From: Elymus sibiricus
Lineage: Eukaryota; Streptophyta; Magnoliopsida; Poales; Poaceae
NCBI GenBank assembly: GCA_039707655.1
Contig: CM077667.1
Span: 418,295,409-418,359,408 of the forward strand
Reading direction: 5' to 3'
Length of the DNA: 64,000 nt
The notes beneath the pieces are model-generated. The model saw only the letters and a program-made list of their open reading frames with translations. It was not told where the DNA came from and did no database searches. Below are positions 25,305-35,792 of this stretch, piece after piece. Positions within the stretch are counted from its first letter, which is position 1; every line of letters begins with the position of its first letter. The translations under genes and the position numbers were made by a program.

Positions 25305-25729
25305 TGTCGGTTTTTAATCCGGTATATCTCGTAGTAGGGGTCCTAAGCTAGGCGTCTTGGAACGATGGTAACATGGACACATGATTTTACCTAGGTTCGG
25401 GCTCTCTCGAGGAGATAATACCATACGTCCTGCTTTTGATTATATTCATATGGGGGATAGTACATAGTACATGTATCTACCACGTGATTGTAGTAATGAA
25501 TATGAGATTGAGGTTTTTTATTTTCTAACCTGGCCTCGGTTTATATAATGCACCGTAGGCCTAGGGTTTAGAGGAGTCCTTGTCTTGTGCGCCAAGTCTT
25601 GTGGAATCTCCCTTGTATGCATCATGGGCTGCCCGAAGGGGCCCATTAGTGAATCACCCTGGGGGTTCTCGGCCCGACCAACTGGTCGGGAGACGACGTT
25701 GTGAGTACCCCTAGTCCAAGACACCATCA
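25305..25729 (-). repeat. 5' LTR of the CCAAT element
   Basis: The 425-bp copy is followed by CCAAT. On the minus strand the internal region starts with TTGGTGCTTTCATTGAGAG, the probable primer-binding region, which sets the orientation. Confidence 0.88.
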
Positions 25730-25734
25730 CCAAT

Positions 25735-26100
25735 CTCATTTCTTCTTTTTTGCAGGAAATTATCACCACTTCATTGGAATAAAAACATTCCTAATGTTGT
25801 TTGTGGTGTGCTAGTGCAGATACACAAACCTGGCCTTGGTTGCGTTAAGATGAGGGGAGGTTGAAATGTACAGTACTAATAGCATCAAGTGATGTGTGTG
25901 GTTGAACCTAGACTTCTTCATATGCTTTGTGCTTTACTGTCAGGTCTCTTTCCACGGTTCTTAGGTAAAGGACATTTGTATGGCTCTATTCATGCCAGTA
26001 CTGGAATAGCAAATACTGAACGTCGAGTCGACGTAAATGGGATTGGTACGTTTCGAAAAGGACATGCTCCACACACCATATCGTCGTCGTGTTAGGAAAA
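25735..26100. other. Flank of the CCAAT element, nothing recognised
   Basis: This is the continuation of the pre-insertion sequence that ends at 11,238. I see no gene or repeat structure in it. Confidence 0.4.
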
Positions 26101-26106
26101 ATACTA

Positions 26107-26187
26107 CTCCCTCCATCTCATAATATAAGAACGTTTTTGACACTACGCTGGTGTAAAAAATGCTCTTATATTATGGGACAGAGAGAG
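26107..26187. mobile_element. Stowaway MITE (Thalos-like), 81 bp
   Basis: It is flanked by TA, begins CTCCCTCCATCTCATAATAT and ends with the complementary ATATTATGGGACAGAGAGAG. The TA duplication and CTCCCTCC-type termini are diagnostic of Stowaway (mariner-derived) MITEs. It has no coding capacity. Confidence 0.85.
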
Positions 26188-26382
26188 TATTCCACTGAAT
26201 TTACATGCTGGTGAGGGGCACACGTTCTAGTGGATGCTTTGTTCGAAAATGAAGCCTTTTTTCTAAAGAAAATGAAAGCTAATTGATTTGTACTAGTATA
26301 AGTGTACATGCAATGCATATTAATATTATGCAAGATATTAATTGTATTGCATATTAATATTAGACAAGACAAGTATTATGTA

Positions 26383-26540
26383 CTCCCTCCGTTCCTAAAT
26401 ATAAGTCTTTTTAGAGATTTCACTACGGACTACATACATATCAAAATGAGTGAATCTACACTCTAAAATATGTCTATATACATCCGTATGTAGTATGTAG
26501 TGAAATCTCTATAAAGACTTATATTTAGGAACGGAGGGAG
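26383..26540. mobile_element. Stowaway MITE, 158 bp
   Basis: Perfect terminal inverted repeats CTCCCTCCGTTCCTAAATAT / ATATTTAGGAACGGAGGGAG are flanked by TA. A degenerate relative lies at 34,466-34,624. Confidence 0.92.
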
Positions 26541-26639
26541 TAGGAAATATTTTTTTGCGGATAAGGTAGAAAATAATTACTTTATAGTGTTGACGTTAAT
26601 ATTAGAAATGATATTAATTAGTGGAGGGTGCCAAATATG

Positions 26640-26900
26640 TTTAGTGATAAACATATATACTATAACACTAATCTCCCTAGAAATGGAGAGCCGACATTCA
26701 ATTGAGGTCTTCAATTGACATTGTGACACCCAATTTTGACCTGGTCAACAATTTCTTAAATCTCTCTTATTTAATTATTTTATTTATACCTCTATAACAC
26801 TATATTCCTTAGTTTTAAAGAGTCCACATTCAATTGAGGTCTCCAAGACTCCAATTAAAATTGGGTCACCCGATTTTGACCGGATCAATAATGTTTCAAA
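26640..26900. repeat. Diverged direct duplication of about 140 bp
   Basis: ATTCAATTGAGGTCTTCAATTG near 26,697 recurs as ATTCAATTGAGGTCTCCAAG near 26,829. The flanks TATAACACTAATCTCC / TATAACACTATATTCC and CACCCAATTTTGACC / CACCCGATTTTGACC are likewise duplicated. It is non-coding and of unknown origin. Confidence 0.55.
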
Positions 26901-27179
26901 ACTTTCTCATCCAGTTCTTTAGACAAATACACTATTCTTCCTAATGAGTTTGGTTTACGATTTTGAACGAACCAACATTTTTTCAAATCAATCAATATCA
27001 ACCGGTCTATAAAAACATATCAATCACGCCCATGTAGCCATCGACGTAGAAATCTTCCTACATATATAAAGTTGGTTAGCATATAATATAGAATCACACC
27101 ACGAAAGGCCCATCAAATTACCGAATTATAAATAAAAATAAAACACACTATGCCATCTCCCCCACATATCAAAGGAAAT

Positions 27180-27440
27180 ATTCCATTAGTTTCAAAATAT
27201 AAGGGGTCTTTGTTTTTTGAAAAATCAAATTCTTCAACTTTGACCAAGTTGAGAGCAAAAATATCGACATCCACAATATTAAATAAAAAAATATGAAAAT
27301 TCATTGAACGATGAATCTAATCACAACAATTTGATATCATGGATTTTGATATATTTATCTACAAATTTAATCAAATTTTAAAGGTTTGATATTTAAAAAA
27401 AGTAATACACATTATATTTTGAAATAGAATGATGTTTTTT
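27180..27440. mobile_element. Degenerate mariner/Stowaway-like element
   Basis: The left part (GTTTCAAAATATAAGG, then CAACTTTGACCAAGTT) resembles the start of larger Stowaway/mariner elements. The right end (TATATTTTGAAATAGAAT) is roughly complementary. The termini are eroded, so boundaries are approximate. Confidence 0.4.
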
Positions 27441-27466
27441 TAATCTAACGGCGCAGCAAAGCGTGC

Positions 27467-27714
27467 CCAGTCCTTCTAGTTTTTTTTTGCGAGGTCAAAA
27501 GGTTTTATTCCATCACGGTAGGGCTACAATCTCTTGGCACGAGATCCTCAATACATGGGGTCCTCTGCCGAGCCACACAGCCGTAGCTCGTTCAGAGCGA
27601 CTATACCTTGCCAGACAATCTGCAACACTATTTTCTGACCTATGAAGTTTCTGCGGAATAAAAACTCTATCGACCATAAGGAACTTAATTTCAGTTTGCC
27701 AGTCCTTCTAGTTT
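27467..27714 (-). mobile_element. 5'-truncated LINE with 16-bp target duplication
   Basis: A T-run at 27,480-27,488 (poly-A tail on the minus strand) follows the duplication CCAGTCCTTCTAGTTT at 27,467-27,482, which recurs at 27,699-27,714. Minus-strand translation of the 216-bp body resembles the C-terminal RNase-H-like end of plant LINE polyproteins (conserved core around Leu-Ala-Arg and Val-Trp-Leu-Gly) with stops. It is a dead, heavily 5'-truncated insertion upstream of SHMT. Confidence 0.85.
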
Positions 27715-28084
27715 AACACCAAACACTAAGGAAGATCAAGTGTATCTGTACTCTTTTTGTTTCCAAGAGTGCATCTGTGCTCAGTGCTCTGTCCAAATGA
27801 AGCACCTTCGCGCTGAACATTGCCGAAAACACAAGCAGGTTCATCGACAGAATCAAGAACTCGAACCATTCCTCTCTCTTTAATTTATAATACTGTACCA
27901 CACAGACACATGGATCATGGACGGATCGGACGCCCAAGTTCTCGGCAGAGCGAGCCCTCATTAGTCAGTGCACGTAGTACACCTCATCTTCCGTACTTTT
28001 CAATACCCAAAAGAAAAAGAGCCCATCTCTCCTCAATAATAAACAAACAAAAAGAACAATCTCCACAATAATAAAATAAAATAA

Positions 28085-28680
28085 AATAGCAACGGGACCC
28101 CTTTGCACCGATGACGCCAGTGAGAACGTTCGCAGGCGGCCAGCGCGATGCGATCAGAGCACAGACCACGAAGTCGTCGCCCGGACCTGACCGGACCCCG
28201 CGACCCATTCCGAGCCCACGGACCCAAACGGGCCGCCACCGGCGCGTGGCCGGGGCCCGCGGGGGCGCGCACCGGCCCCGTCCGGTTTCCCATCCAGGTG
28301 CGTCCCCCCGTCCGCATTCCATTCCCCGTCCCCGTCCCCGTCCCCGTCCCTTCCATCGCCTGGCCCTCGTCGATACAACCAAGCCAATCAAATCCCCCTT
28401 CCCTTCCTCCTCCTCCTCCTCCACTCCGTCTCAGATTCCAAACGCCGCGTCGTCAGCGCCGCGCGCCCGCGGAATCCCCAAACCCCGACCCCTCCCCGAG
28501 CCGGCCCATGCTTCCCGCCGCCGCGGCCCCGCCCACCCCCGCCGCCGCCCGCCTCCGCCGCTGCTGTAGCCTCCGCGCCCCCCCGTGTTGTGCCTGCTGT
28601 TGTTGTCGTGGGTGTGCTGTCTGATTAGCTAGGGTTGCGGTTTCGCGTGAGGCGATTTGGGGATTAATTCGGAGCAAGGC
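28085..28680 (+). promoter_or_regulatory. SHMT 5' region: GC-rich promoter/5' UTR
   Basis: From about 28,130 the base composition changes to GC-rich and CpG-rich and stays so through exon 1. It includes (CCCCGT)n at 28,324-28,350 and a (TCC)n tract at about 28,405-28,425, pyrimidine-rich features common in cereal 5' UTRs. A TATA-like TTTATAATAC lies at about 27,882-27,892. The transcription start cannot be fixed from sequence alone. Confidence 0.5.
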
Positions 28681-31600
28681 ATGGATCTCTCGCGGCCGGA
28701 GTCGTCGGACCTCTCGCTCGGGCTCCACCCGCACGCCCACGCCAACGCCCACGTGCGCGTGCACGCGCGCGCCGCCACGCCGCTGCGGCTGTTCGACGAC
28801 TCGGACGACGTCAAGACGGAGGGCAGCGTCGGGGGCGGCGACGACGGGGACGACGAGGGCGCCGACCAGCACTTCTCGCTCCTCGGCCACTCGCTCTGCG
28901 TCAAGCGCCCGCGCCGCGCGCTCTACGGCGGCGGCAGTGGCGCGGGAGGAGGGGATGCCTCCTCCTGCTCGTCCTCGTCCGCGGTCCTGCGCCCCGCGAA
29001 GCGCCAGGCTGCGGGCGCGGATCTGGAGGCCCGCCGCGGCGCGGTCCGCGCGTGGGGGAACCAGCCGCTCGCCGAGGCCGACCCGGACGTGCACGCGCTC
29101 ATGGAGCGCGAGAGGGAGCGCCAGGTGCGCGGCATCGAGCTCATCGCCTCGGAGAACTTCGTCTGCCGCGCCGTGCTCGACGCGCTCGGCAGCCACCTCA
29201 CCAACAAGTACTCCGAGGGGCACCCGGGGGCTCGCTACTACGGCGGGAACCAGCACATCGACGCCATTGAGCGTCTCTGCCACGAGCGCGCCCTCACCGC
29301 CTTTGGCCTCGACCCCGCCTGCTGGGGGGTCAATGTCCAGCCCTACTCATGCACCTCCGCAAACCTGGCGGTCTACACGGGGCTTCTCCTTCCCAATGAC
29401 CGTATCATGGGCCTTGAGCCGCCGTCCGGTGGCCATGTCAGCCACGGGTACTACACGCCTAGTGGTAAGAAGGTATCTGGCGCCTCGATATTCTTTGAGA
29501 GCTTGTCGTACAAGGTGAATCCACAGACTGGCTATATTGATTATGACAAGCTTGAGGACCGGGCAATGGATTTCCACCCCAAGATTCTTATCTGTGGTGG
29601 GAGTTCCTACCCCAGGGAGTGGGACTTTGCACGGATGAGGCTGATAGCTGATAAGTGTGGTGCAGTGCTCATGTGCGACATGGCGCATATTAGCGGACTT
29701 GTTGCAGCGAAGGTACATTGACTTCTGTCAAGGCACATTTGTTTGGTTATCTCACTGTTATAGTTTCGTTGCATATTGTGTTCTAAATGCACAATGGGTG
29801 CCTCACACAATAACTATAGCTGGTAAAACAAGTTGTGATCCTGCTATTCCATCAATTGCATTACCTTGTGCTGCATGTCCGTATGGCAAAGCTATTGTTT
29901 ATCTTTGTGCTTTGATAATGTCCCATTTCAAAGATTATCTCCTCATTTCTGTTATCATTTATTTATAGCCCAGTGAACATGTGTATTGCTTAGATTGATT
30001 AGCATAGCTTTTGTGGCAAGACGTGAGGTGATATTATTTGGTTATGTTTGCGCGTCCAGTATAGATCAGCTAGCATTTAAATTCGTTTGGCCATTGCATT
30101 ACCTCAAATTGAAGGATTCTTTTTGTAGGTCCTTTGTTCTTGATTTTCTTTGGTTTGTGCAAATTCAGGAATGATAATGTAAATTAATTCAAATGACAAG
30201 TAATTCGGAGCCTTTGGAGTTCTCTGTCATGGTCATTCATGCCTGACATATTGTGTTGTTATCATGGCATAGTTGTAACTTAGTCTAAGGCTGTAGCAGT
30301 GCAAAATCACCTGTCCCTTATAACACTTCTCTTACAACAAACAGAGTAATTTCAGTAATTATGAGCCTTTGGAGTTCTCTGTCATGGTCATTCATGCCTG
30401 ACATGTTGTGTTGTTATCATGTGTAGTTGTAACTTAGTCTAAGGCTGTAGCGGTACAAAAATCACCTGTCCCTTATAACACTTATGTTACAACAAAGAGA
30501 GTAATTGCAACTGACAAGCATATTTTCTGGTGCGCCACCTCATTTATGATTGCATCATTTCTTAATTGGCTGATACCTGATGGTTATACAAATACTATGC
30601 GGTAATACTTCTTATGGAGCATATATGACTTGATATTGTATAAGAGCTGTAAGAACACCATTAAAACTTATTTTCAGCCTGAAAGAATTATGTTCGTAAG
30701 TGATAAATGTTCATATTAATAAAAATGCTACCTGTTTGTTTTCTTGGTGATGTTGTCATGCTGAACTAAGCAATTAAAACATTTATTCTTGTTCCTATGA
30801 TGTTTGTTGCACTTTCATGTTTTTTGTTATCTATGGACACACACCTTCTGAAAGATTGTCCGAATTGTTTCTACTGCTTAATCTAGGTATTAGTTCCACT
30901 ATTTGATGTTCACATCATAGTAAAAAGTTCCTTTATTGCTGTTTTCTGCACTTTGTCACACTTTGCTGCTAGCTGAGTACTACTGTCTGCTGATAGCTAT
31001 TTCTTATTGCTTTCACAGGAATGTCGCAGTCCATTTGACTACTGTGACGTTGTTACATCAACTACTCACAAGAACCTAAGGGGTCCTAGAGGTGGAATAA
31101 TATTTTTTAGGAAAGGGAAGAATATGAGGAAGCGAGGTGGATCTTTTTCTCAAGGGGATGAAAATGATTATGACTTTGAGGATAAGATAAATTTTGCTGT
31201 ATTCCCTTCACTGCAAGGAGGGCCGCATAATAACCATATTGCTGCTTTAGCGATAACGCTGAAGCAAGTTGCGACGCCTGAATATAAAGCATACATTCAA
31301 CAAGTTAAGAAAAATGCTCAAGCTTTGGCATCGGCCTTGCTCAGAAGAAAATGTAGATTGGTTACTGGTGGCACTGATAATCACTTGGTACTTTGGGACC
31401 TCAGAACTTTTGGCTTGACCGGTATAATTCTATCTTCCAATTTGCAGCGTACTTGTTTTCTGACTTTGTTATTGCAATGTATATCAAGTATTCCCTTCAT
31501 ATTGACTAACGGACAGTAAGTCAGAAAGTAAAATGTTTTGGTACATGGTTATGTGGTTTGCAGTTCAGCAAATATTCAAATAAATGTCTGTTAAGCATCA

Positions 31601-32142
31601 TTGTTAGTTTTTCAAACTAATGCATAATTCTTTTTTCTCTTGTAAATGCTTTCTGTGAAGTGGTGATGCATGTGGCTTATAAAGTTGTTCTCCATCATTT
31701 TGACAGGGAAGAACTTTGAGAAGGTCTGTGAGCTGTGCCACATCTCTATAAATAAGACACCGATATATGGGGACAATGGCTCAATATCTCCTGGTGGCGT
31801 GCGTATTGGTTAGTTATTATAACATGTCATTTTGTTTAACGTCTTCTGTTTGTTTGTGTATGTGAACAGAAAGCAAGTAGTTGCCTGCTGATTATCATCA
31901 TTGTGCTGTATGCTGCAGGAACACCTGCAATGACCACTAGAGGTTGCCTAGAAGATGACTTCGAGGTGATTGCAGACTTCCTAATCAGGGCGACACAGAT
32001 AGCTGGCAGTGTTCTGAAACAACACGGAAAAGTGCAGAAGGAATTTCTAAGAGGCCTGGAGAACAATAAGGACATTATAGAGCTTGGTAACCAGGTCGAG
32101 GCTTTCGCGTCCCAGTTTGCGATGCCAGGTTTTGATGTATGA
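28681..32142 (+). CDS. SHMT: Serine hydroxymethyltransferase, SHM6/SHM7 class
   Basis: The enzyme interconverts serine plus tetrahydrofolate with glycine plus 5,10-methylene-THF using pyridoxal phosphate. Exons are 28,681-29,712, 31,019-31,421, 31,707-31,808 and 31,919-32,142; all junctions are GT-AG, in phase, giving 586 residues and no stops. Visible motifs are ELIASENF (about 153-160), the cofactor Asp/His in CDMAHISG (D333, H336) and the cofactor lysine K362 in [12 protein letters not shown]. About 130 extra N-terminal residues precede the catalytic domain, with acidic runs and basic patches KRPRR (75-79) and PAKR (105-108). This extension and the HKNLRGPR wording mark the SHM6/SHM7 class. 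Arabidopsis SHM7 (MSA1) is nuclear and affects S-adenosylmethionine supply; a nuclear location here is inference. The ATG at 28,681 is the first in frame. Confidence 0.95.
30208..30515 (+). repeat. Tandem duplication of 155 bp in SHMT intron 1
   Basis: GAGCCTTTGGAGTTCTCTG starts at 30,208 and again at 30,363. Both copies continue through GTCATGGTCATTCATGCC, TAGTTGTAACTTAGTCTAAGG and CACCTGTCCCTTATAACAC with few differences. The duplication is recent and intronic, so it does not alter the protein. Confidence 0.9.
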
Positions 32143-32477
32143 CTGTGCATATATATTACATCGTGGGGATTGTCCAGATTTATCAGCAAATAGCAACTAT
32201 TTTGTTATCAGGCTGTTCACACAAAACTGAAAACTGGAAGTTGTTGCTCTCAACAGCAACAGTGTAGGAAACGATTTTTTAGTTGGAAATTGGTTTCGAC
32301 TCTTTGACTCTCAAGCAATCATGTACAGGTCATACCCTAAAGTCGTTTGTGATTTATGTATGTAGTGAATCTTCACGTAATGAGTTCTTATATGATATAT
32401 GTTTTGTCGCGTTTTTGAAACCTGTAGTGTTATAGGCTCATAGTCCAGACAAATATTTTAGCTTGATTAATTATTCG
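32143..32477 (+). other. SHMT 3' UTR and downstream
   Basis: The stop codon is followed by AU-rich sequence without another ORF. I could not identify a unique polyadenylation signal; candidates are degenerate. The tandem array begins just downstream. Confidence 0.4.
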
Positions 32478-32878
32478 ATGAAATTCGCTGAGCTTTTATA
32501 CTAGGTTTTGTCATCTTCTGGATCCTTTTGAGTGTTTTAAGTTTTAACTTAATTGTCAGCCTTTCGTGGACTAAAGGTTATTTAGCGAGCATGTGTTCGT
32601 TTTATACTGGGCGTGCTATCTTGTGGAACCATTTGAGTGTTTTGACTTAACTATCAGCTGTTCTTGGTTGAAAGGTCATTTAGCGAGCCTGTGTTGTTTT
32701 ATACTTGGTGTGCCATCTTCTGGAACCATTTGAGTGTTTTTACTTAAATGTCAGCTGTTCGTGGATGAAAGGTTATTTAGAGATCTTTTATACTGGGTGT
32801 GCTATCTTCTAGAACCATTTGAGTTTTTCAACTTAACCGTCAGTTTTTGTTGGATGAAAGGTTATTTAGGGAGCTTTT
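32478..32878. repeat. Tandem array of about 100-bp units downstream of SHMT
   Basis: Four units share TTTTATACTGGGYGTGCTATC, then CTGGAACCATTTGAGTGTTT, then ACTTAA...TCAG, then GTTGGATGAAAGGTTATTTAG, starting near 32,488, 32,587, 32,686 and 32,777. Further diverged partial units reappear at about 33,065 and 34,290, beyond two insertions, so the array was once longer. It is non-coding. Confidence 0.75.
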
Positions 32879-33066
32879 TTTCTTTTGAAACGCGGTCTCA
32901 TAGGATTCGATTCATTAAAAAAAGTCAAAAAGAGTTGTGCAGTTAATTAATAGAAAACCGAACAAAAACTGTCACAACACGTGCAAAAACAAGGCACACG
33001 GGTGATCTGGCAACCCACGTAAAAACGCACACATGCCGTCAAGGTTGCAATCTGGGAGCTTTTTTT
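32869..33066 (-). mobile_element. Short LINE 3'-tail insertion, 13-bp target duplication
   Basis: GGGAGC plus seven T occurs at 32,869-32,881 and 33,054-33,066, flanking 172 bp. On the minus strand the body ends TTAATGAATCGAATCC and then GTTTCAAAAGAAAAAAA, typical of plant LINE 3' tails. It is too short for coding sequence and splits the tandem array. Confidence 0.75.
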
Positions 33067-33237
33067 TACTGTGTTGTTTAATGATTTACCGGAAGATTTC
33101 TCATGCTAACATTTTCCTCATAAAAGCAGAACCTGTTGTGTTCTGGGCTTAGAGTCTGGACTGAACGAGCCTAAAATATTTTAGCGTCCGTTTCGAAAAA
33201 ATAATAGTAATAATTTAGTTCGTTTAACTACACGATC

Positions 33238-34288
33238 AAATTTGCTGACCTTCGAGATCCGTCGTAGCCAACCGCACCTCACGGAGTCCACCGACATAAT
33301 TTAGCTTCTTCTTCATTGATGGGCAGCTTCGATGGTGAAGGTGTTTGGTGGGCTTGCCGGCACCGGTGCGGGATGATGTGCGGCTGAGGTGGTGTGGGAG
33401 ATTGGGTGAAGACCCTGTCCCGGCTTTGCGTCGTGACCAGCGATGGCGGCGGCTGTGTCCGTCGTTGACCTTCTTGAAGGCATCGTTGCTTTGCTGCCGC
33501 ACCCCTCCTGCGCGGATCCGGCCATCTCGGCCTCTCCGGGGGAAACCCTTAATCTGTGATCGGACGATGGCGGCACCTCGGTGTCGCATACCTTCTTGGG
33601 GGCTTCGTCTTGGGAGCTCGGCATCGGCAAGCGAGACCAGTGCATGACGGCGGTTGTGGCGTCCAGGTTTCTGTGACAACGAGGATGGTGGGTGCGATGT
33701 CGGCAACGCGGCAATGGTTGAGGTAGTCGGCTCTTCTCCGGCGTGTCCGTGGGTTTGCCTCGGTATGTTTGTTGCTGTGAAGTCGAAGCTGTTGCGGCGG
33801 GGCCCTGCGGTATACGATGATTGGCTGCAGGTGAATCGTTCGGCGATATTCCGCGGCGCCAGCCATGCCTGGTTCTGTCCTACAGAGTTCTCCGTCAGAG
33901 TCGGAGTTGCGTCGCCTGGCCGCAGGGGGTTGAGATTTTGGCATAGATCTTCATGCAGCTTCACGTGTCCACTTCAGTGTGGGTTGGGTCGACGATCGCC
34001 TACGGCGGAGTCGGAGTCGTTTGCTCAGAGTATAGGGATGGCGATGACGCCTCTAGGGGAGGAGTGATGACGATGACGCTTACGTGCTGTCTCGCCGGGA
34101 CCCTCTTTGGAGTGGTGTGCGTGGGCTTTTCTATGTGTGCCGCTCAACGGTTGTAACGGTTTTTGTCCGGTTTTCCGTAATTAACTGGGCAGTCTGGTTT
34201 TCGCTCGGTTTTCCCTAAATAACTGAGCAACTCTTTTCTTCTTAATGAATGCAGGATAACTGCCATTTCGAAAAATTTGCTGACCTTC
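33238..34288 (+). mobile_element. Retroposon (LINE-like), 16-bp target duplication
   Basis: AAATTTGCTGACCTTC is present at 33,238-33,253 and 34,273-34,288. The body (1,019 bp) is GC-rich and ends CTTCTTAATGAATGCAGG, then CATTTCGAAAA, a plant LINE-type 3' end with a minimal A-tail. No reverse-transcriptase motif is visible and open frames overlap on both strands, so it is either a 5'-truncated LINE 3' region or a non-autonomous derivative. Confidence 0.75.
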
Positions 34289-34465
34289 TACACTGGGTTG
34301 TGCTATTTGCTGAAACCGGCGAGTGTTCCAACTGGCTGTGGAAGGCTATTCATTGTGCTTTTCTACTGTGTCGTTCGATGATTCACCAAATGCTATCTCA
34401 AAATGTATTCGAGACTCCTCTGTTATGTAGGGGCAAGAGGGGTTAGTAGGCTTGGTTTGCATGTA

Positions 34466-34624
34466 CTTCCTTCATTTCTAAATATAAGTTTTTTTTAGAG
34501 ATTCCACTACGGACTATATATAGATGTACGTAGACATATTTTAGAATGTGAATTCACTTATTTTTCTCCGTATGTAGTCCGTAGTGGAATCTCTAAAAAG
34601 ACCTATATTTAGAAACGGAGGGAA
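34466..34624. mobile_element. Degenerate Stowaway MITE
   Basis: TA-flanked termini CTTCCTTCATTTCTAAATAT / ATATTTAGAAACGGAGGGAA and the internal TAGAGATTCCACTACGGACTA match the intact MITE at 26,383-26,540. Terminal mismatches show it is older. Confidence 0.85.
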
Positions 34625-35039
34625 TAGTATGTTCTCATTGCCTACGTTAGAGCATCTACAGCCGGACCCCCTATATCCTTCTTAAACGCCCGAAATGCCT
34701 TTCCAGCCAGTGTTCGGTAAAAAATGGTTGACCCAACTGAACCCCCCACTTCTTTCCTAAACGCCTGACCGACACCTCTCATATCCATCTCAAATGTAGG
34801 GAGGATACGAGGGCTCGCGGACGCGCTCGATCAGTCAGCCACGTAGGACGCGACCCCATCCCGGACCACCTTTTCTCTTTCTGTATTCATTCTTTTCTTT
34901 CTCTCTCTTCTTCTCCACCAATCACGTGCAAGTGACCGGACATATGAGAAAAATAAATGAAGTGCGGCTGCGCGGATGAAAAATAGGGGCTCAAAACGGA
35001 CACGCCCGTTCACTGACCTGGCGCGTCCGCGGGCGTTTA

Positions 35040-35789
35040 GGGCATCTCTAAGGCGGACCCTCAAACCTCCGGTCTATGTCCGAACCGTACTGTCCGGACC
35101 ACTTTTGCCATCGAACGGGGACTGGTATATGTCCGCTTAGCAGTCCGGACATACGGATTCCGACAAAGTGGAGACACAAGTAGGGGAGCTTTGCGGGAGT
35201 CCGGGCATGCACTTGACCATTCACATGCATGTCCAACTGTTCTCTCTCTCCCCCCATCCGCACATGCATGGTCCTCGTCTTAGGGCTCCTTTGATTCAAA
35301 GGAATTCTATAGGATTTTTAGAAGATTGAAATCCTTAGGAATTTTTTCTACGTTGGTCGTTTGATTCATAGGATTGGATCCCATAGGAATTTTTTCTATG
35401 GAATCTTTTGTACTACATTTCATAGGAAATCTAACATCCACTCCAACCTCTTTCTACAATTCCTTTGTTTTTCCTGTGGTATCAAACACTCCTTGCTAAT
35501 CCTATAGGGTTCAAGTGGACATGCCACTCCAACCCTATACTTTTCCTATTCCCGCGTTTCCAAAATCATGCGAATCAAAGAGGCCCTTATCTCTCTCTCT
35601 CTCTCTCAACCGGAAACTAAACCACAAATATTCCCACCACATGCATGGTCCCCAGCTACTTATTCTCCTCCCAGCCGGATAATTTGTAATAGCATTGGAT
35701 GGTTCCGTCCTGCATCATGTCCGGACCACGTTTGGACACAAAAATGGACATATACCGAAGAAATTTTCGGATCAGCCTTGGAAATGCCC
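35040..35789. mobile_element. Second Harbinger-type MITE, nested
   Basis: The ends GGGCATCTCTAAGGCGGACC and GGATCAGCCTTGGAAATGCCC form an imperfect inverted repeat and both abut TTA (35,037-35,039; 35,790-35,792). It is non-coding and itself carries a Tourist MITE. Confidence 0.75.
35283..35586. mobile_element. Tourist MITE, 304 bp
   Basis: Termini GGGCTCCTTTGATTCAAAG / CGAATCAAAGAGGCCC are inverted repeats flanked by TTA at 35,280-35,282 and 35,587-35,589, a typical Tourist (Harbinger-derived) MITE. A (CT)n microsatellite follows at about 35,591. Confidence 0.88.
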
Positions 35790-35792
35790 TTA

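Larger units (their letters stand above)
11239..25729 (-). mobile_element. Non-autonomous LTR retrotransposon (TSD CCAAT) with nested copia
   Basis: Two LTRs (11,239-11,664 and 25,305-25,729) start TGTCGG and end ATCA in plus orientation and differ at about 11 positions by eye (about 2.6%). The 5-bp duplication CCAAT lies at 11,234-11,238 and 25,730-25,734. A purine-rich tract next to the left LTR (minus strand AGGGGGCTAGGCTAC) and TTGGTGCTTTCATTGAGAG next to the right LTR place the 5' end on the right. Removing the copia leaves an internal region of about 4.9 kb with no gag or pol, so movement would need proteins from another element. The internal region carries 207-bp and 32-bp repeats. Superfamily unassigned. 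Confidence 0.88.

Noticed and set aside
28657..28680. An upstream in-frame start for SHMT
   Set aside because: The in-frame codon is TTG, not ATG; the first ATG is at 28,681.
28453..29283. A 276-codon open frame antisense to SHMT exon 1
   Set aside because: It is a shadow of GC-rich coding sequence on the other strand; no conserved motif and exon 1 explains the region.
33236..34067. Several overlapping open frames in the retroposon downstream of SHMT
   Set aside because: They overlap on both strands in GC-rich, non-conserved sequence inside an insertion with a target duplication.
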